A stretch of 64,000 nucleotides of DNA from Brachybacterium massiliense (lineage in GTDB: Bacteria > Actinomycetota > Actinomycetes > Actinomycetales > Dermabacteraceae), in assembly GCF_900184245.1 (NCBI RefSeq), contig NZ_FXXB01000005.1:186001-250000 (forward strand), given 5' to 3'. The notes beneath the pieces were generated by a model. The model saw only the letters and a program-made list of their open reading frames with translations. It was not told where the DNA came from and did not search any database. Of the stretch, positions 25,985-35,678 are shown piece after piece. How positions within the stretch are numbered: position 1 is the stretch's first letter; each line of letters begins with the position of its first letter. Made by a program: the position numbers and the translations under genes.

Positions 25985-26613
25985 GACAGCTCCGGCTCCT
26001 CGCCGAGGTAGAAAGCGGCCGTGCGCAGGGACGCCTTGCGGGCCGGCTTCCTGCTCTCGCCCGCGGCGACATGCGCCTCGGACCAGGCCTCGGCCGTGGC
26101 GTGGGTGAACTCCTCGCCCTCGGCGGAGCCGGCGAAGTCGCCGAGGCGTCGGATCAGATCCGCGGCCGGGTCCTCGAGGTGAAGGGCGAGGGCGTAGAGC
26201 GCGGCGTCCCAGCCGCAGCCCGTCGCCGCGGGACCGAAGGTCTTCCAGTGCGCATCGGTGGGGACGGTGTGGCGCAGCGTGAAGCGGGAGGCGTCCTCGA
26301 CGGGCTCGACCAGCAGTTCCATCTCGCTGCGGCTGCCGCCCTGGTTCCAGCTCAGCTGCAGGCTGCGCGGCTCCTCGACGGCGAGCACCTCGCCGCGGGT
26401 CTCCATGTCCGGCAGCTCGAAGCGGCCGCCCTGCACCACCTCACCGGTGGCACGGCCGAACCATGCCTCCAGGTGCGAGCCGATCGTGAGCGCGGACCAC
26501 AGCTCCTCGGGATGCACGGGGAAGGTCTGCTCGAGCGCCACGGCGGCGCGGTCATGGGTGAGGGTGACGGTGCGGGTGACGTCGGTCAGCTGGGCGGCAG
26601 GAGAGGCGGTCAT
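25981..26613 (-). CDS. SRPBCC (AHSA1-like) domain protein
   Basis: The protein has 210 residues. Residues about 25-150 form an AHSA1/SRPBCC fold: VALEQTFPVHPEELWSALTI, LEAWFGRATGEVVQGGRFEL, RSLQLSWNQGG and RFTLRHTVP. The C-terminal 50 or so residues are helical, ending GEEPELS. These proteins bind small hydrophobic ligands or act as co-chaperone-like factors; no ligand is evident. The start at 26613 has AAGGAG upstream. It is translationally coupled to ansA. Confidence 0.85.
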   Translation of the reverse strand: MTASPAAQLTDVTRTVTLTHDRAAVALEQTFPVHPEELWSALTIGSHLEAWFGRATGEVVQGGRFELPDMETRGEVLAVEEPRSLQLSWNQGGSRSEMELLVEPVEDASRFTLRHTVPTDAHWKTFGPAATGCGWDAALYALALHLEDPAADLIRRLGDFAGSAEGEEFTHATAEAWSEAHVAAGESRKPARKASLRTAAFYLGEEPELS

Positions 26614-26666
26614 GGGGCTCCTTCGGAGGCGGGGTGATGGCACCACTGTGTCAGGTGGGAGCGCCG

Positions 26667-27833
26667 TCAGGTGGGATCGCTGCGGCGCAGCCGCACGATC
26701 ACCTCGGCGTGCTGGGTGTGGGGGAACATGTCCACGAAGCGCCCCGCGGTGATCCGCAGGGAGGGCATCGAGGCCAGATCCGTCGCGAGGGTCGCGGGGT
26801 TGCAGCTGGAGTAGAGGACATCGCGCACCCCGGAGCCCTCGAGCCAGGTGGCCAGGCGCTCGCCGAGCCCGCGACGGGGCGGGTTCACGATCACGATCTC
26901 GGGCGGGCCCTCGGCGCCCGCGGCCTCCTCGATCGCCCAGCTGGTCGCATCCGCGGCGAGGAAGCGCGCCTCGAGATGCTGGGCCGCAGCGGCCTCGCGA
27001 GCCCCGTCGATGGCCTCCGGGGAGACCTCCACTCCGGTGACCTGCGCGGTGGGTGCGGCCAGCGCCGCATGCAGCGCGAAACCGCCCAGCCCGCAGTAGA
27101 GGTCCCACAGCCGCGGAGCACCGCCCTGCTCGGCGACGATCTCCGCGACCCAGGACGCGGCCTGGCGGTACAGCTGACCGGCCACCTCGGTGTGGGTCTG
27201 CAGGAAGGAGCGGGGACGGGCGAACAGGGGCACGTCCCCGGTGCGCACCGCGATCGAGGCGGCCCCGGCCAGCGGGATCTCGTGATCTCCCTCGACGGCG
27301 GTGGTGTGCTCGGGGTGGATGTTCGCCGAGACCGAGACCACCGAGGGATGGGCTGCGAGCAGGGCGGGCAGGTGCTCGCGCACCCGGTCCAGCGCCTTCT
27401 CGCTGCGCAGCACCAGACGGAGCACATGCTCCCCGTCAGGTGAGGCGGTGACCAGCACGTTCTTGATCTCACCGCGGCGGCGGGCGACGTCATACGGGGG
27501 CACCTGCGCTCGACGGATCAGCGCCTTCGCACCCTCGAGCACGGACTCGACGCCCGGCGGGTAGAGCGGGCAGCCGCACAGATCGGCGCCCGCGGCCTGG
27601 CCGGGAAGGGTGAGCCGCGGCTCCTGCGCGGTACCGGCCACGGCCATCTTGCCGCGTGCACGGAACCCGGACTCCGCACCGACGAGCGGCGCTGACCATT
27701 CCGCGCCCGGGGCGAGGAAGGGCTCCAGCAGCTGCTCGATGCGCGCACGGCCCTCGGCGACCTGCCGGGGGCGGGGGAGGTCCAGCAGCGTGCAGGACCT
27801 GCACGCGCCGGAGTCGAAATGGTGGCACCGCAC
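26667..27833 (-). CDS. rlmC: 23S rRNA (uracil-747-C5)-methyltransferase RlmC-like
   Basis: The protein has 388 residues. The N-terminus RCHHFDSGACRSCTLLD places cysteines at 3, 11 and 14 as in RlmC for a 4Fe-4S cluster, with more cysteines in LCGCPLYPPG. The SAM-binding fold is visible as LWDLYCGLGGFALH, followed by IVIVNPPRRGLGERL and the nucleophile in YSSCNPATLATDL. It methylates 23S rRNA with SAM. The start is GTG at 27833 with TAGACT 6 nt upstream, the leaderless layout. The homologous RlmD shares the fold, but the Cys spacing favours RlmC. Confidence 0.88.
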   Translation of the reverse strand: MRCHHFDSGACRSCTLLDLPRPRQVAEGRARIEQLLEPFLAPGAEWSAPLVGAESGFRARGKMAVAGTAQEPRLTLPGQAAGADLCGCPLYPPGVESVLEGAKALIRRAQVPPYDVARRRGEIKNVLVTASPDGEHVLRLVLRSEKALDRVREHLPALLAAHPSVVSVSANIHPEHTTAVEGDHEIPLAGAASIAVRTGDVPLFARPRSFLQTHTEVAGQLYRQAASWVAEIVAEQGGAPRLWDLYCGLGGFALHAALAAPTAQVTGVEVSPEAIDGAREAAAAQHLEARFLAADATSWAIEEAAGAEGPPEIVIVNPPRRGLGERLATWLEGSGVRDVLYSSCNPATLATDLASMPSLRITAGRFVDMFPHTQHAEVIVRLRRSDPT

Positions 27834-27839
27834 CCCAGG

Positions 27840-27845
27840 AGTCTA
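27840..27845 (-). promoter_or_regulatory. Putative leaderless -10 of rlmC (TAGACT)
   Basis: TAGACT on the minus strand is followed by 6 nt and the GTG start at 27833. Confidence 0.5.
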
Positions 27846-27925
27846 CGAGGCCCGCACAGGCCGCGGCGCCGATGGCGTTCGTCTGTCGGACCCCGCCGTT
27901 AGCGTCGGCGGCGGAGGTGGAGAGC

Positions 27926-28963
27926 ATGCATGTGCCGGAGGATCCCTGGGCCGTGACCTGGCGGGATCAGCTGATCGAGCTGGACCTGCCGGGCGTGGGC
28001 CCGATCACCGCGAGCGCGGCGCCGGCCCTGTTCGAGGACGAGCAGGGACTGGCGGCAGCGCACGAGGCCGAGGAGGAGGCGGAGCTCGAGCATCATCGAC
28101 GCCAGCCCACCGGCCCGCCCGAGGCGGGGACGGTGCATGCCACGCTGCGGGATCGCCCGCCGCTCGAACTCGCCCACTCCTGGCTGGTGGTGCCCGCGCT
28201 CGGGCCGGTGCTGCCCACCCTCGCCCCCGAGGGGCCGATCATCGCGGATGTCAGCGGGGCGGTGGCCCCGTTCGAGGTGCGCACGGACAGGGATCCGGAG
28301 CTCTCCCGCCCGAGCCGCGAGGGCGTGCGGGCCGGCGCATTCGTCGAGGGAGCGCCGCAACGGGTGCGTCCCCCGGCGCGCAGCTGGTTCCGCCGTCCTG
28401 CCGTGGCCGGGGCGCTGCGCCGTCGCGGCGGACCGGTCGCGCTGGGAGCCCTCGTCGGCCCGCGGCGCGACTGGTTCGAACCGGCCGCCGCCGCACGGGA
28501 GGATCTCCTGGCCCCGCACCCGGATCAGGCGCTCGAGCGGGCGCTGCTGATCGCGGTCGAGCACGGGCAGGGCGCCGTGCTGAGGATCGGGCCCGGAGGC
28601 CTGGACGTGGTGCCCACGGGCTCCGATCCCCGGATCCCCGAGCTCGAGGGGATCGAGCTGCTGGTCACCGCCCGGCCGGCCCAGTGCCCCCTGCACGGGC
28701 GGGACGGGGAAGGCCCGTGCCGTCCTGTCGGCGGGCCGTGGATCCGCCGAGCCCATGCCGCGCAGGTGGACTGGGAGGCGCGCCGCTCCCAGGCGCTCTC
28801 CGTGCAGGGATGCGGGGTGTGCTTCGGGGAGGCGCTGCCGCCCGAACCGGATCAGCCGCAGGTGCCGCGGCTCGCGCCGAGGACCCCCGTCGTCGAGATC
28901 GACCGGCTCCACCTGCGCGACGGCGAGGTGGTGCGCATCGATCCGATCGCGCCGCCGCGCTGA
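27926..28963 (+). CDS. Hypothetical protein with C-terminal Cys pairs
   Basis: The protein has 345 residues and no recognised family. The ATG at 27926 has GGAGG 8 nt upstream. No signal peptide or membrane segment is evident. The middle (about 125-195) is Arg/Pro-rich. The C-terminal third has QCPLHGRDGEGPC and, about 30 residues later, CGVCFGEAL, giving four or five Cys/His that could form a zinc site. It ends LHLRDGEVVRIDPIAPP. It is divergent from rlmC and converges on the DUF3817 gene. The zinc site is a guess. Confidence 0.7.
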   Translation: MHVPEDPWAVTWRDQLIELDLPGVGPITASAAPALFEDEQGLAAAHEAEEEAELEHHRRQPTGPPEAGTVHATLRDRPPLELAHSWLVVPALGPVLPTLAPEGPIIADVSGAVAPFEVRTDRDPELSRPSREGVRAGAFVEGAPQRVRPPARSWFRRPAVAGALRRRGGPVALGALVGPRRDWFEPAAAAREDLLAPHPDQALERALLIAVEHGQGAVLRIGPGGLDVVPTGSDPRIPELEGIELLVTARPAQCPLHGRDGEGPCRPVGGPWIRRAHAAQVDWEARRSQALSVQGCGVCFGEALPPEPDQPQVPRLAPRTPVVEIDRLHLRDGEVVRIDPIAPPR

Positions 28964-28988
28964 GGCGGGATGCTCGGGTGTGCTGGGA

Positions 28989-29456
28989 TCAGGCGAACCA
29001 CTCGGTGGGCGGGCCCAGCGACAGCATCACCGCGAACACCACCGACACCCCCACGATCGTCAGCAGCGCCGCGGGGAGCGGATGGCGCAGCGCGAGCGCC
29101 ACCACCTTCTGCGGTGCGGAGGCCGGCTCCTCCTCACGCAGGCGCCACGACTGGCCGAGCAGGCCCCTGCGCAGCGCCGAGCGCTCGAAGGGCACCGTGA
29201 GATACGGGATCACCGCAGAGCCGATCCCCAGCAACAGATCCTTCAGGATCCAGCGCTGATCCACTGCCACCAGCACCGTCACGGCGACGTAGGCGATGAA
29301 GGTGAAGCCGTGCAGCCCGCCGCCGATCCGCACCAGCAGCTCGGTGGACTGCAGCACGTACTTCAGGAACATGCCGGCCAGCAGCAGGGTCCAGGTGACG
29401 ACCTCGGCCAGGGCGAGCACTCGATACAGACGAGAGGGGGTGGAGAGCAGGCGCAT
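28989..29456 (-). CDS. DUF3817-type small membrane protein
   Basis: The protein has 155 residues with four predicted membrane helices: VLALAEVVTWTLLLAGMF, GFTFIAYVAVTVLVAV, LLLGIGSAVIPYLTVPF and LLTIVGVSVVFAVMLSLG. The RVLALAEVVTWTLLLAGM and HGFTFIAYV features are typical of DUF3817 (YdzA-like) proteins, whose function is unknown. The start is the ATG at 29456; a GTG 6 nt earlier is an alternative. Confidence 0.82.
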   Translation of the reverse strand: MRLLSTPSRLYRVLALAEVVTWTLLLAGMFLKYVLQSTELLVRIGGGLHGFTFIAYVAVTVLVAVDQRWILKDLLLGIGSAVIPYLTVPFERSALRRGLLGQSWRLREEEPASAPQKVVALALRHPLPAALLTIVGVSVVFAVMLSLGPPTEWFA

Positions 29457-29563
29457 GGGCACGATGGTGCCAGGCGGTGCTCGACGGACGCTGGGTGCAC
29501 GGGCCGACGAAAGACGTCACCGCCGGTGGACCATCAGAGGTGACCAGCCGGCGTGGGCACGCT

Positions 29564-29569
29564 CACACT
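29564..29569 (+). promoter_or_regulatory. Putative leaderless -10 (CACACT)
   Basis: CACACT is followed by 6 nt and the GPP34 ATG at 29576. A GGAG within those 6 nt is too close to the start to act as a normal ribosome binding site. Confidence 0.35.
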
Positions 29570-29575
29570 GGAGCC

Positions 29576-30214
29576 ATGACGACGCACACCATCCCCGGAC
29601 AGCTGTTCCTGCTCCTGACCAACGATGCGGGCCGTCAGGACTCCACCTCGTACCGTCGCCAGGCGCTCGCCGCCGCGGCGATCACCGAGCTGATGCTCTA
29701 CGAGCGCCTCACCCTCACCGAGGAGCGCTCCCCGAAGATCACCGTGCGGGACCGCACCCCGCTGGACCTGCCGGTGCTCGACCAGGCGCTCGGCGCGCTC
29801 GAGGAGCTGCAGGGCAAGGCGCTCGGCTCCGTGATCGGGCACCGGTCGATGGATCTCACCGAGGTGATCGGGGAGGGCTTCGCGGCCGTCGGGGCGGTGC
29901 AGCGCAAGGACGGCTGGTTCACCACCAGCTGGCCCACCCACGACGACACCTACGAGACCTCCCTGCGCGCCCGGATCGCGGGCGCCGTGCGCGACCCGGG
30001 CACCGCGAGCCTGCAGGACCGGATCCTGCTGGACCTGCTGCGCGCCCTCGGCATCGCGCACCGCATCCTCCGCGACGACCTGCCCGAGCTCTCCCGCAGG
30101 GAGCTCGATCAGCGGATCAGGGCGCTCGAGGTCCAGCATCCCGCCGCTCGCGCCGTGAAGAAGCTGATGGACGACATGACCGCGGTGATGATCACGACCT
30201 CCGTGGCGACCTGA
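29576..30214 (+). CDS. GPP34 (GOLPH3-like) family protein
   Basis: The protein has 212 residues and matches bacterial proteins of the Golgi phosphoprotein 3 fold: GQLFLLLTNDAGRQ, ALAAAAITELMLYERLTL, LDQALGALEEL and a C-terminal AARAVKKLMDDMTAVMI helix. In eukaryotes this fold binds phosphoinositides; the role of the actinobacterial versions is not established. It is cytoplasmic, with no signal peptide. Its 3' end overlaps the convergent hrpB gene by 23 nt. Confidence 0.85.
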   Translation: MTTHTIPGQLFLLLTNDAGRQDSTSYRRQALAAAAITELMLYERLTLTEERSPKITVRDRTPLDLPVLDQALGALEELQGKALGSVIGHRSMDLTEVIGEGFAAVGAVQRKDGWFTTSWPTHDDTYETSLRARIAGAVRDPGTASLQDRILLDLLRALGIAHRILRDDLPELSRRELDQRIRALEVQHPAARAVKKLMDDMTAVMITTSVAT

Positions 30215-32813
30215 GCGCACCCCGCGTGGTCCGCGCGGTGGCCGGAGCGGTCCACGGATCCTCCGGCCAGGGATGCTTCGGGTAACGGCCCCGCATCTCC
30301 TTGCGCACCTCCCGATACGGCCCGTCCCAGAAGGAGCGCAGGTCATCGGTGATCGCGAGCGGCCGACGGGCCGGAGAGAGCAGATGGAACAGCACCGGTA
30401 CCCTGCCCTGCACCAGGCGCGGGGTCTCGGCCAGGCCGAACAGCTCCTGCAGCTTGACCGCCACCACCGGCCGGCCGTCCTCCGCACCGGGGACGGGATA
30501 CTCGATCCGGGCGGTGCCGCCCGAGGGCACCGCGAGGCGCTGCGGCACCAGCTCCTCGAGCGCGGCCGCCTCCGGCCAGGGCAGCAGCAGGCGCAGCCCC
30601 GCGGTCACGTCGATCCGGTCCAGGCGCGTGGTGCGCGCCGAGAGCTGCGGGGCCAGCCACGTTTCCGCCTCTTCCAGCAGCGTTGCCTCGTCCATCGCCG
30701 GCCAGGGCGCCCCGAGCTCGCGATGCACCAGGGCCAGACGTGCCCGCAGCTCCCGGGCGGCATCGTGCATGCCGAGCGCCTCGAGCCCGCGCTCGCGCAC
30801 ATGGGAGAGCACGGCGGGCACGGTGTCCTCCGCGGTCGCCGCGACGGGGGTGGAGGTGAGCTCGATCGCGCCGAGCGCCCTGCGCTCCCGGGCCCGCACC
30901 GTCCCGTCCTCGAGCACGGCGGTGCGGCCCTGCACCATCAGGCCCGCCCCGCAGCGCAGCGCATCCTCCTCATGCAGCGGGGCCGCGGCACGGATCACCG
31001 CTCCCGTGCCGTCGGCCGCGCGGCCCGCTGCCCGCTGCACCTCCCAGACCGTCAGCCACTGCTGCCCTAGCAGACCGCTGCCCTCGGGCAGGGCGGCGCG
31101 GGTGCCGGAGGCCAGCAGGTAGGTGCGGGAGCCCTGCGCGGTGCGGCGCGCGATCCGCTCCGGCCGGGCCAGCGCGAGCACGGCCCCGGCCTGCTCGGCA
31201 GGATCATCGGCCCGGATCGCGGTGCCCTGCTGCGCGGCACCGGGGGAGCCGGGCCCGCCGTGCCCACCGTGAGTGCCGTCGGAAGCGACGTCGGCGGCGA
31301 TGCGGGTCAGCCGTGACACCTCCCGCCGCCAGCGGTCCGCACCGGGCGCCCGGGAGGAGCGCAGATCGGCGAGCAGGCGGGGCAGGTCCGCGCCGGTGGG
31401 CCGGTGATCATCGGAGACCGCGGCGACCACCTCGGCCGCGCGGCGGGCGCCGTCACCGCCGGGCAGGCTGCGGGCCCCGTCCCGCAGCGCCCGCGCCTCC
31501 CGCACCCCCACCGGCATCCGCGCCACCTGCGTGCCCAGCGCGGTGGGCAGTCCCTGCCCGTCCACCAGCTCCATGGCCTGCAGCGATCGCTCGGCCGCTG
31601 TGATCTCCGTGCGCGGTGGCGGGGTGAGCAGCGCGAGACCCTCCCCGCGGGGTGTGCCCCAGCAGGCCAGCCACAGCGCCGCATCGGTGAGATCCGCGCT
31701 GCTGATCTCCGGCGGGGACTGGGCGGGCATCCCGGCCAGATCCGCCTCGGCGAACACCCGCACCGCCCGGCCCGGGCCGAGCCGTGCCGCACGACCGGCC
31801 CGTTGCTCCGCCGCCGCCCGTGATGCGCTCACCGTGACCAGGCCCGACATGTCCCGCCCGCGGTCTCGCCGCACCTCGCGGGACAGGCCCGCATCGATCA
31901 CCAGATGCACCCCGGGCACGGTCAGCGAGCTCTCCGCGATCGCGGTGGAGACCACGATCCGGGGGCGCTCGCCGGGACGTCGGCCGCCAGTGGCCCGATC
32001 CTGCGCGGCCGCGGGCAGCCGGCCGTGCAGGGCCAGCACCTCGATCTCGTCCCCGACCAGGCCCTGCAGGCGGGAGACCACCTCGTCGACCTCCCGCGCG
32101 CCGGGCAGGAACACCAGCGCATCGCTGTCCCCGGCGGCCTGCCGCGCCGCCGCCGCGGTGCGCGCGAGGTGATCGAGGTGCTCGCGGGTCACGCCGCGGG
32201 CATCCAGACGGGGCGCCCGGGAGGGGGAGTGCTCGATGGTCAGCGGGTGCAGGGGACTGGGCACGTCCACGATCGCGGCGTCCTCGAGCACGGCGGCGAC
32301 CGCCTGCGCATCGAGCGTCGCGGACATCGCCCCCACCACCAGGTCCTCGCGCAGCTGGCGGGCCTCGGCGAGCATACCCAGCAGCAGGTCCGTCTCGAGC
32401 GACCGCTCATGGACCTCGTCCAGCAGCACCGCCCCGACCCCGTCGAGCCCGGGGTCGGCCAGCAGCCGGCGCAGCAGCACGCCTGGCGTCAGCATCTCCA
32501 CGCGGGTGTCCGCGCTCATCTCGCGCTGGCCGCGCACGGTGAACCCGACCGGGCCGCCCAGGCGCGAACCGTCCAGGGCCGCGATCCGACGGGCCGCCGC
32601 CCGCACCGCCACCCGGCGCGGCTGGGTGACCAGGGTGAGGCCGGTGACCTGGTTCGCGACCAGCGGCGGCAGCAGCGTCGTCTTGCCGGTGCCGGGCGGC
32701 GCGGTGACCACCAGCGCTCCGCTGTGCACCGCCGCCTCGAGCTCGCTGCGCGAAGCGGCAACGGGCAGGCCCGCCCCGATGGCATCCAGGTCGAAGCGGT
32801 GGGCAGAGCTCAT
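30192..32813 (-). CDS. hrpB: ATP-dependent helicase HrpB
   Basis: The protein has 873 residues. It is a DEAH-like helicase with motif I APPGTGKTT (about 40), motif II LLDEVHERS, motif III GAMSATLD, motif V-like VSTAIAESSLTVPGV and motif VI EQRAGRAARLGPG. The helicase core fills the first 430 residues; HA2 and HrpB-specific C-terminal domains follow (about 470-870). The cellular role of HrpB is poorly defined, though RNA substrates are assumed. The ATG at 32813 has GATGAT 6 nt upstream, possibly leaderless. The gene ends inside the 3' end of the GPP34 gene. Confidence 0.93.
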   Translation of the reverse strand: MSSAHRFDLDAIGAGLPVAASRSELEAAVHSGALVVTAPPGTGKTTLLPPLVANQVTGLTLVTQPRRVAVRAAARRIAALDGSRLGGPVGFTVRGQREMSADTRVEMLTPGVLLRRLLADPGLDGVGAVLLDEVHERSLETDLLLGMLAEARQLREDLVVGAMSATLDAQAVAAVLEDAAIVDVPSPLHPLTIEHSPSRAPRLDARGVTREHLDHLARTAAAARQAAGDSDALVFLPGAREVDEVVSRLQGLVGDEIEVLALHGRLPAAAQDRATGGRRPGERPRIVVSTAIAESSLTVPGVHLVIDAGLSREVRRDRGRDMSGLVTVSASRAAAEQRAGRAARLGPGRAVRVFAEADLAGMPAQSPPEISSADLTDAALWLACWGTPRGEGLALLTPPPRTEITAAERSLQAMELVDGQGLPTALGTQVARMPVGVREARALRDGARSLPGGDGARRAAEVVAAVSDDHRPTGADLPRLLADLRSSRAPGADRWRREVSRLTRIAADVASDGTHGGHGGPGSPGAAQQGTAIRADDPAEQAGAVLALARPERIARRTAQGSRTYLLASGTRAALPEGSGLLGQQWLTVWEVQRAAGRAADGTGAVIRAAAPLHEEDALRCGAGLMVQGRTAVLEDGTVRARERRALGAIELTSTPVAATAEDTVPAVLSHVRERGLEALGMHDAARELRARLALVHRELGAPWPAMDEATLLEEAETWLAPQLSARTTRLDRIDVTAGLRLLLPWPEAAALEELVPQRLAVPSGGTARIEYPVPGAEDGRPVVAVKLQELFGLAETPRLVQGRVPVLFHLLSPARRPLAITDDLRSFWDGPYREVRKEMRGRYPKHPWPEDPWTAPATARTTRGALRSPRRS

Positions 32814-33004
32814 CACCCCATCATCGCGCACCCGCGCACGGGCCCGAGGCGACTGTTCCGCACTCCGCCATCCCCCCGGCACGACGCGTTCACCCGTCGG
32901 CGGATTCCGTTCACCCGTCGGTGATGGAGTCGGCCCATCCCCGCCCCGGTGGGCACAGCAGTCATGCCCGCCGGCTCATCCCGCCACTCCCGTCTGGAGA
33001 TCCC

Positions 33005-35593
33005 ATGCCTCCTCTCATCCCTGCCGTGAGCGCCTCCTCGCCGGACCTGAGCCGCACGCGCCGCCTCGGCGCGCTGGCTGCGACCTGCGCGCTCGCCGCC
33101 CCGCTCGGCGCTGTGGCCGTGCTCGGCACCGCCGGCCCCGCCCACGCCGCCCCGACCGATGTCGCGATCTCGGAGGTGCAGTCCGACGGCGACGTCGACT
33201 GGGTCGAGCTGACCAACACCGGCACCGAGGCCGTGGACCTCTCCGGCTGGTACCTCAAGGATGATGACGACGCCCGCGACTGGACCGTCCCCGCCGGCAC
33301 CGTGATCGCCCCCGGCGAGCACCTCGTGATCGAGCACGAGGACGCCGGCACCGGCGGCTTCGACTTCGGCCTGGGCAACGGCGACCAGGTGCGCCTGTTC
33401 CTCGAGGACAACGCCACCCTGATCGACGGCATCACCTACGACCAGCACCCGCTGACCAGCTGGATCGTGGTCGACGGAGAGGTGGTGCTCTCCGCCGAGG
33501 AGACCAAGGGCGCCCCCAACTCCGGGGTGTACGTGCCGCCTCCGCCCGCCGAGGAGCACGCGGACGCGGATGCGCTGCGCCTCTCGGAGGTCTCCTCCGA
33601 CAACCCGATCGGCGAGGACTGGGTGGAGATCCTCAACGTCTCCGACCGCCCGATCGAGCTGGCCGGCTGGTACCTGCTGGACAACAAGGACACCGAGACC
33701 CCCGCCGAGCTGCCCGCAGGCGAGCTCGCCCCCGGCGAGCGGATCGTCCTCGCCGGCGACGCGGGCCTCGGCTTCGGCCTCGGCAAGGGCGCCCCCGCCC
33801 GCCTCTTCGCCCCTAACGGTTACCTGGTCGATTCGGTGACCTGGACCGAGGGTGAGCATGCGACCCCGTCGTGGCAGCGCGCCGAGTTCCCCGACGGCGA
33901 GTTCGCCCCCAGCTACGTCGCCACCCAGGGCGAGGCCAACATCCTCGGCCCCGTGATCATCCACGAGACCAACTCCCAGGGCGATGACTTCGTGGAGCTG
34001 AAGAACTTCTCCGACGCCGCCGTGGACCTCTCCGGCTACCGGATCCTCGACTCCGAGGACGACCACGTCCACACCCTCCCCGCCGGCACCACCCTCGGTG
34101 CGGGTGAGCTGCTGCTGATCACCGGCGGCGACCAGGGCGACCTCGGCTACGGTCTGGGCGGCAACGACGAGGTGCGCCTGTTCGACGCCTCCGGCCTGCT
34201 GCTGGGCAGGACCGCCTGGGAGGGCCACCGGAACCCCTCCAACGCGTTCTGCGGCGACGTCCACACCGGCACCTACGTCGAGTCCGGCTCGGCCACCCCC
34301 GGCGAGGAGAACGACTGCGCCACGGTCGAGGCCCCGGCCGGCCTCGAGCTGCCCACCACCGGCCCGGCGACCGTCGCCGATGAGGCGGCCGAGTTCGGCG
34401 AGGACCTCTCGGGCCTGGACCTGCAGACCCTCGAGGACGGCTCCCAGGTGCTGTGGGGCGTGAACAACGACGCCGGCCAGATCTCGCGGCTGGTCCAGAA
34501 CGCCGAGGGCACCTGGGTGCAGTCGGAGGGATGGCCCACCGGTGGCCAGTTCACCCGCTTCGCCGACGGCACCGGCACCCCCGACGGCGAGGGCATCTCG
34601 GTGGGCCTGGACGGCCGGATCTACCTTGCGGTGGAGCGTGACAACTCCGCCTCCGGCACCTCCCGCAACACTGTGCTCGCCGTCGACACCTCCTCCGGCG
34701 CCTCCGAGCTGGTGGCCGCGGCGGAGTGGAACCTGACCCCCCTGCTGCCCGCGACCGGCGCGAACTCCGGCCTCGAGGGCATCGAGATCGTCCCCGCGAG
34801 CGCCTTCGCCCACCTCGGCGCGGAGGTCCCGGCCGCCGAGGCCTACGCCTTCGTGGTGCTCGAGGCCACCGGAGACGTCTACGCCGTGGCCCTGCAGACG
34901 GGCGGCGAGGCGCAGGTGGTCGCCACCATGCCCTCCCCGCTGCCCGGCTTGATGGCGCTGGACTTCGACACCGCCACGAACACCCTGTGGGCCTTCGCCG
35001 ATGACGCCCATGATGGGCAGTCGGTGCGCTACGACCTCTCCGCCGAGACGGTCACCGCCTCCGAGCTGAACGCGGCGCCGACGGGCCTGCCGGGCGTGGC
35101 CAACGAGGGCGTGGCCCTCGAGCCCACGGAACTCTGCGCCGACGGCGTTCGCCAGGCCTGGTTCTCCGATGACAACGACACCGACGGTCACGCCCTGCGC
35201 GGCATCGAGCTCGTGGTCCCCGCCTGCGACGGCGGGGTCGATGAGGAGGACGGCACCGGCGGCGGCGAGGACGAGCCCGGCGAGGACGATCCCGGCCAGG
35301 AGGACGGCACCGGTGAGGACGACGCTGTCGAGGACGGCACCGGTGAGGGCGACCAGGCCGCTCCCGCGCCGTCCGACGGCGGGGGCGCCGGTGACGACGC
35401 CACGGGCTCCAGCACCGGCGCCGGCACGGGCTCCGGCGGTGCCGGGGACTCCCGCGGCGCGCAGAGCTCGTCCGGCACCGCGGGTCAGGGCTCCCTGGCC
35501 CGCACCGGCGCCGAGGTGATCGGCCTGCTCGCCGCCGCGGCGGCCGCGGTCACCGGCGGGGCATGGATGGTGCGTCGCTCCCGCGAGGCCTGA
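33005..35593 (+). CDS. Sortase-anchored surface protein with three lamin-tail domains
   Basis: The protein has 862 residues. It has a Sec signal (LGALAATCALAAPLGAVAV ending near AHA-AP), then three lamin-tail domains at about 50-140, 195-290 and 318-400, each with an FVEL/WVEL strand and a DLSGWYL-type loop. Next is a beta-propeller-like part (about 440-740, SGLEGIEIVPASAFA), an Asp/Glu/Gly-rich linker and a sortase signal LARTG, a hydrophobic helix and the tail RRSREA. LAxTG with GC-rich actinobacteria fits class E sortases. It should be displayed on the cell wall. Lamin-tail domains often accompany secreted nucleases or phosphatases, but I see no nuclease motif. GGAG precedes the ATG. Confidence 0.85.
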   Translation: MPPLIPAVSASSPDLSRTRRLGALAATCALAAPLGAVAVLGTAGPAHAAPTDVAISEVQSDGDVDWVELTNTGTEAVDLSGWYLKDDDDARDWTVPAGTVIAPGEHLVIEHEDAGTGGFDFGLGNGDQVRLFLEDNATLIDGITYDQHPLTSWIVVDGEVVLSAEETKGAPNSGVYVPPPPAEEHADADALRLSEVSSDNPIGEDWVEILNVSDRPIELAGWYLLDNKDTETPAELPAGELAPGERIVLAGDAGLGFGLGKGAPARLFAPNGYLVDSVTWTEGEHATPSWQRAEFPDGEFAPSYVATQGEANILGPVIIHETNSQGDDFVELKNFSDAAVDLSGYRILDSEDDHVHTLPAGTTLGAGELLLITGGDQGDLGYGLGGNDEVRLFDASGLLLGRTAWEGHRNPSNAFCGDVHTGTYVESGSATPGEENDCATVEAPAGLELPTTGPATVADEAAEFGEDLSGLDLQTLEDGSQVLWGVNNDAGQISRLVQNAEGTWVQSEGWPTGGQFTRFADGTGTPDGEGISVGLDGRIYLAVERDNSASGTSRNTVLAVDTSSGASELVAAAEWNLTPLLPATGANSGLEGIEIVPASAFAHLGAEVPAAEAYAFVVLEATGDVYAVALQTGGEAQVVATMPSPLPGLMALDFDTATNTLWAFADDAHDGQSVRYDLSAETVTASELNAAPTGLPGVANEGVALEPTELCADGVRQAWFSDDNDTDGHALRGIELVVPACDGGVDEEDGTGGGEDEPGEDDPGQEDGTGEDDAVEDGTGEGDQAAPAPSDGGGAGDDATGSSTGAGTGSGGAGDSRGAQSSSGTAGQGSLARTGAEVIGLLAAAAAAVTGGAWMVRRSREA

Positions 35594-35609
35594 TCCGCCC
35601 CTCCCCGGC

Positions 35610-35678
35610 GCGATCCGCGCCGACAGAGGAGTGCGATCCGCGCTGACAGAGGAGCGCGACCCGCACTGACAGACGAGA
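35610..35678 (+). repeat. Three adjacent 23-bp repeats
   Basis: The units begin GCGATCCGCGCCGACAGAGG, GCGATCCGCGCTGACAGAGG and GCGACCCGCACTGACAGACG. They lie between the surface-protein stop codon and the terminator, and the last unit runs into the terminator stem. Confidence 0.8.
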
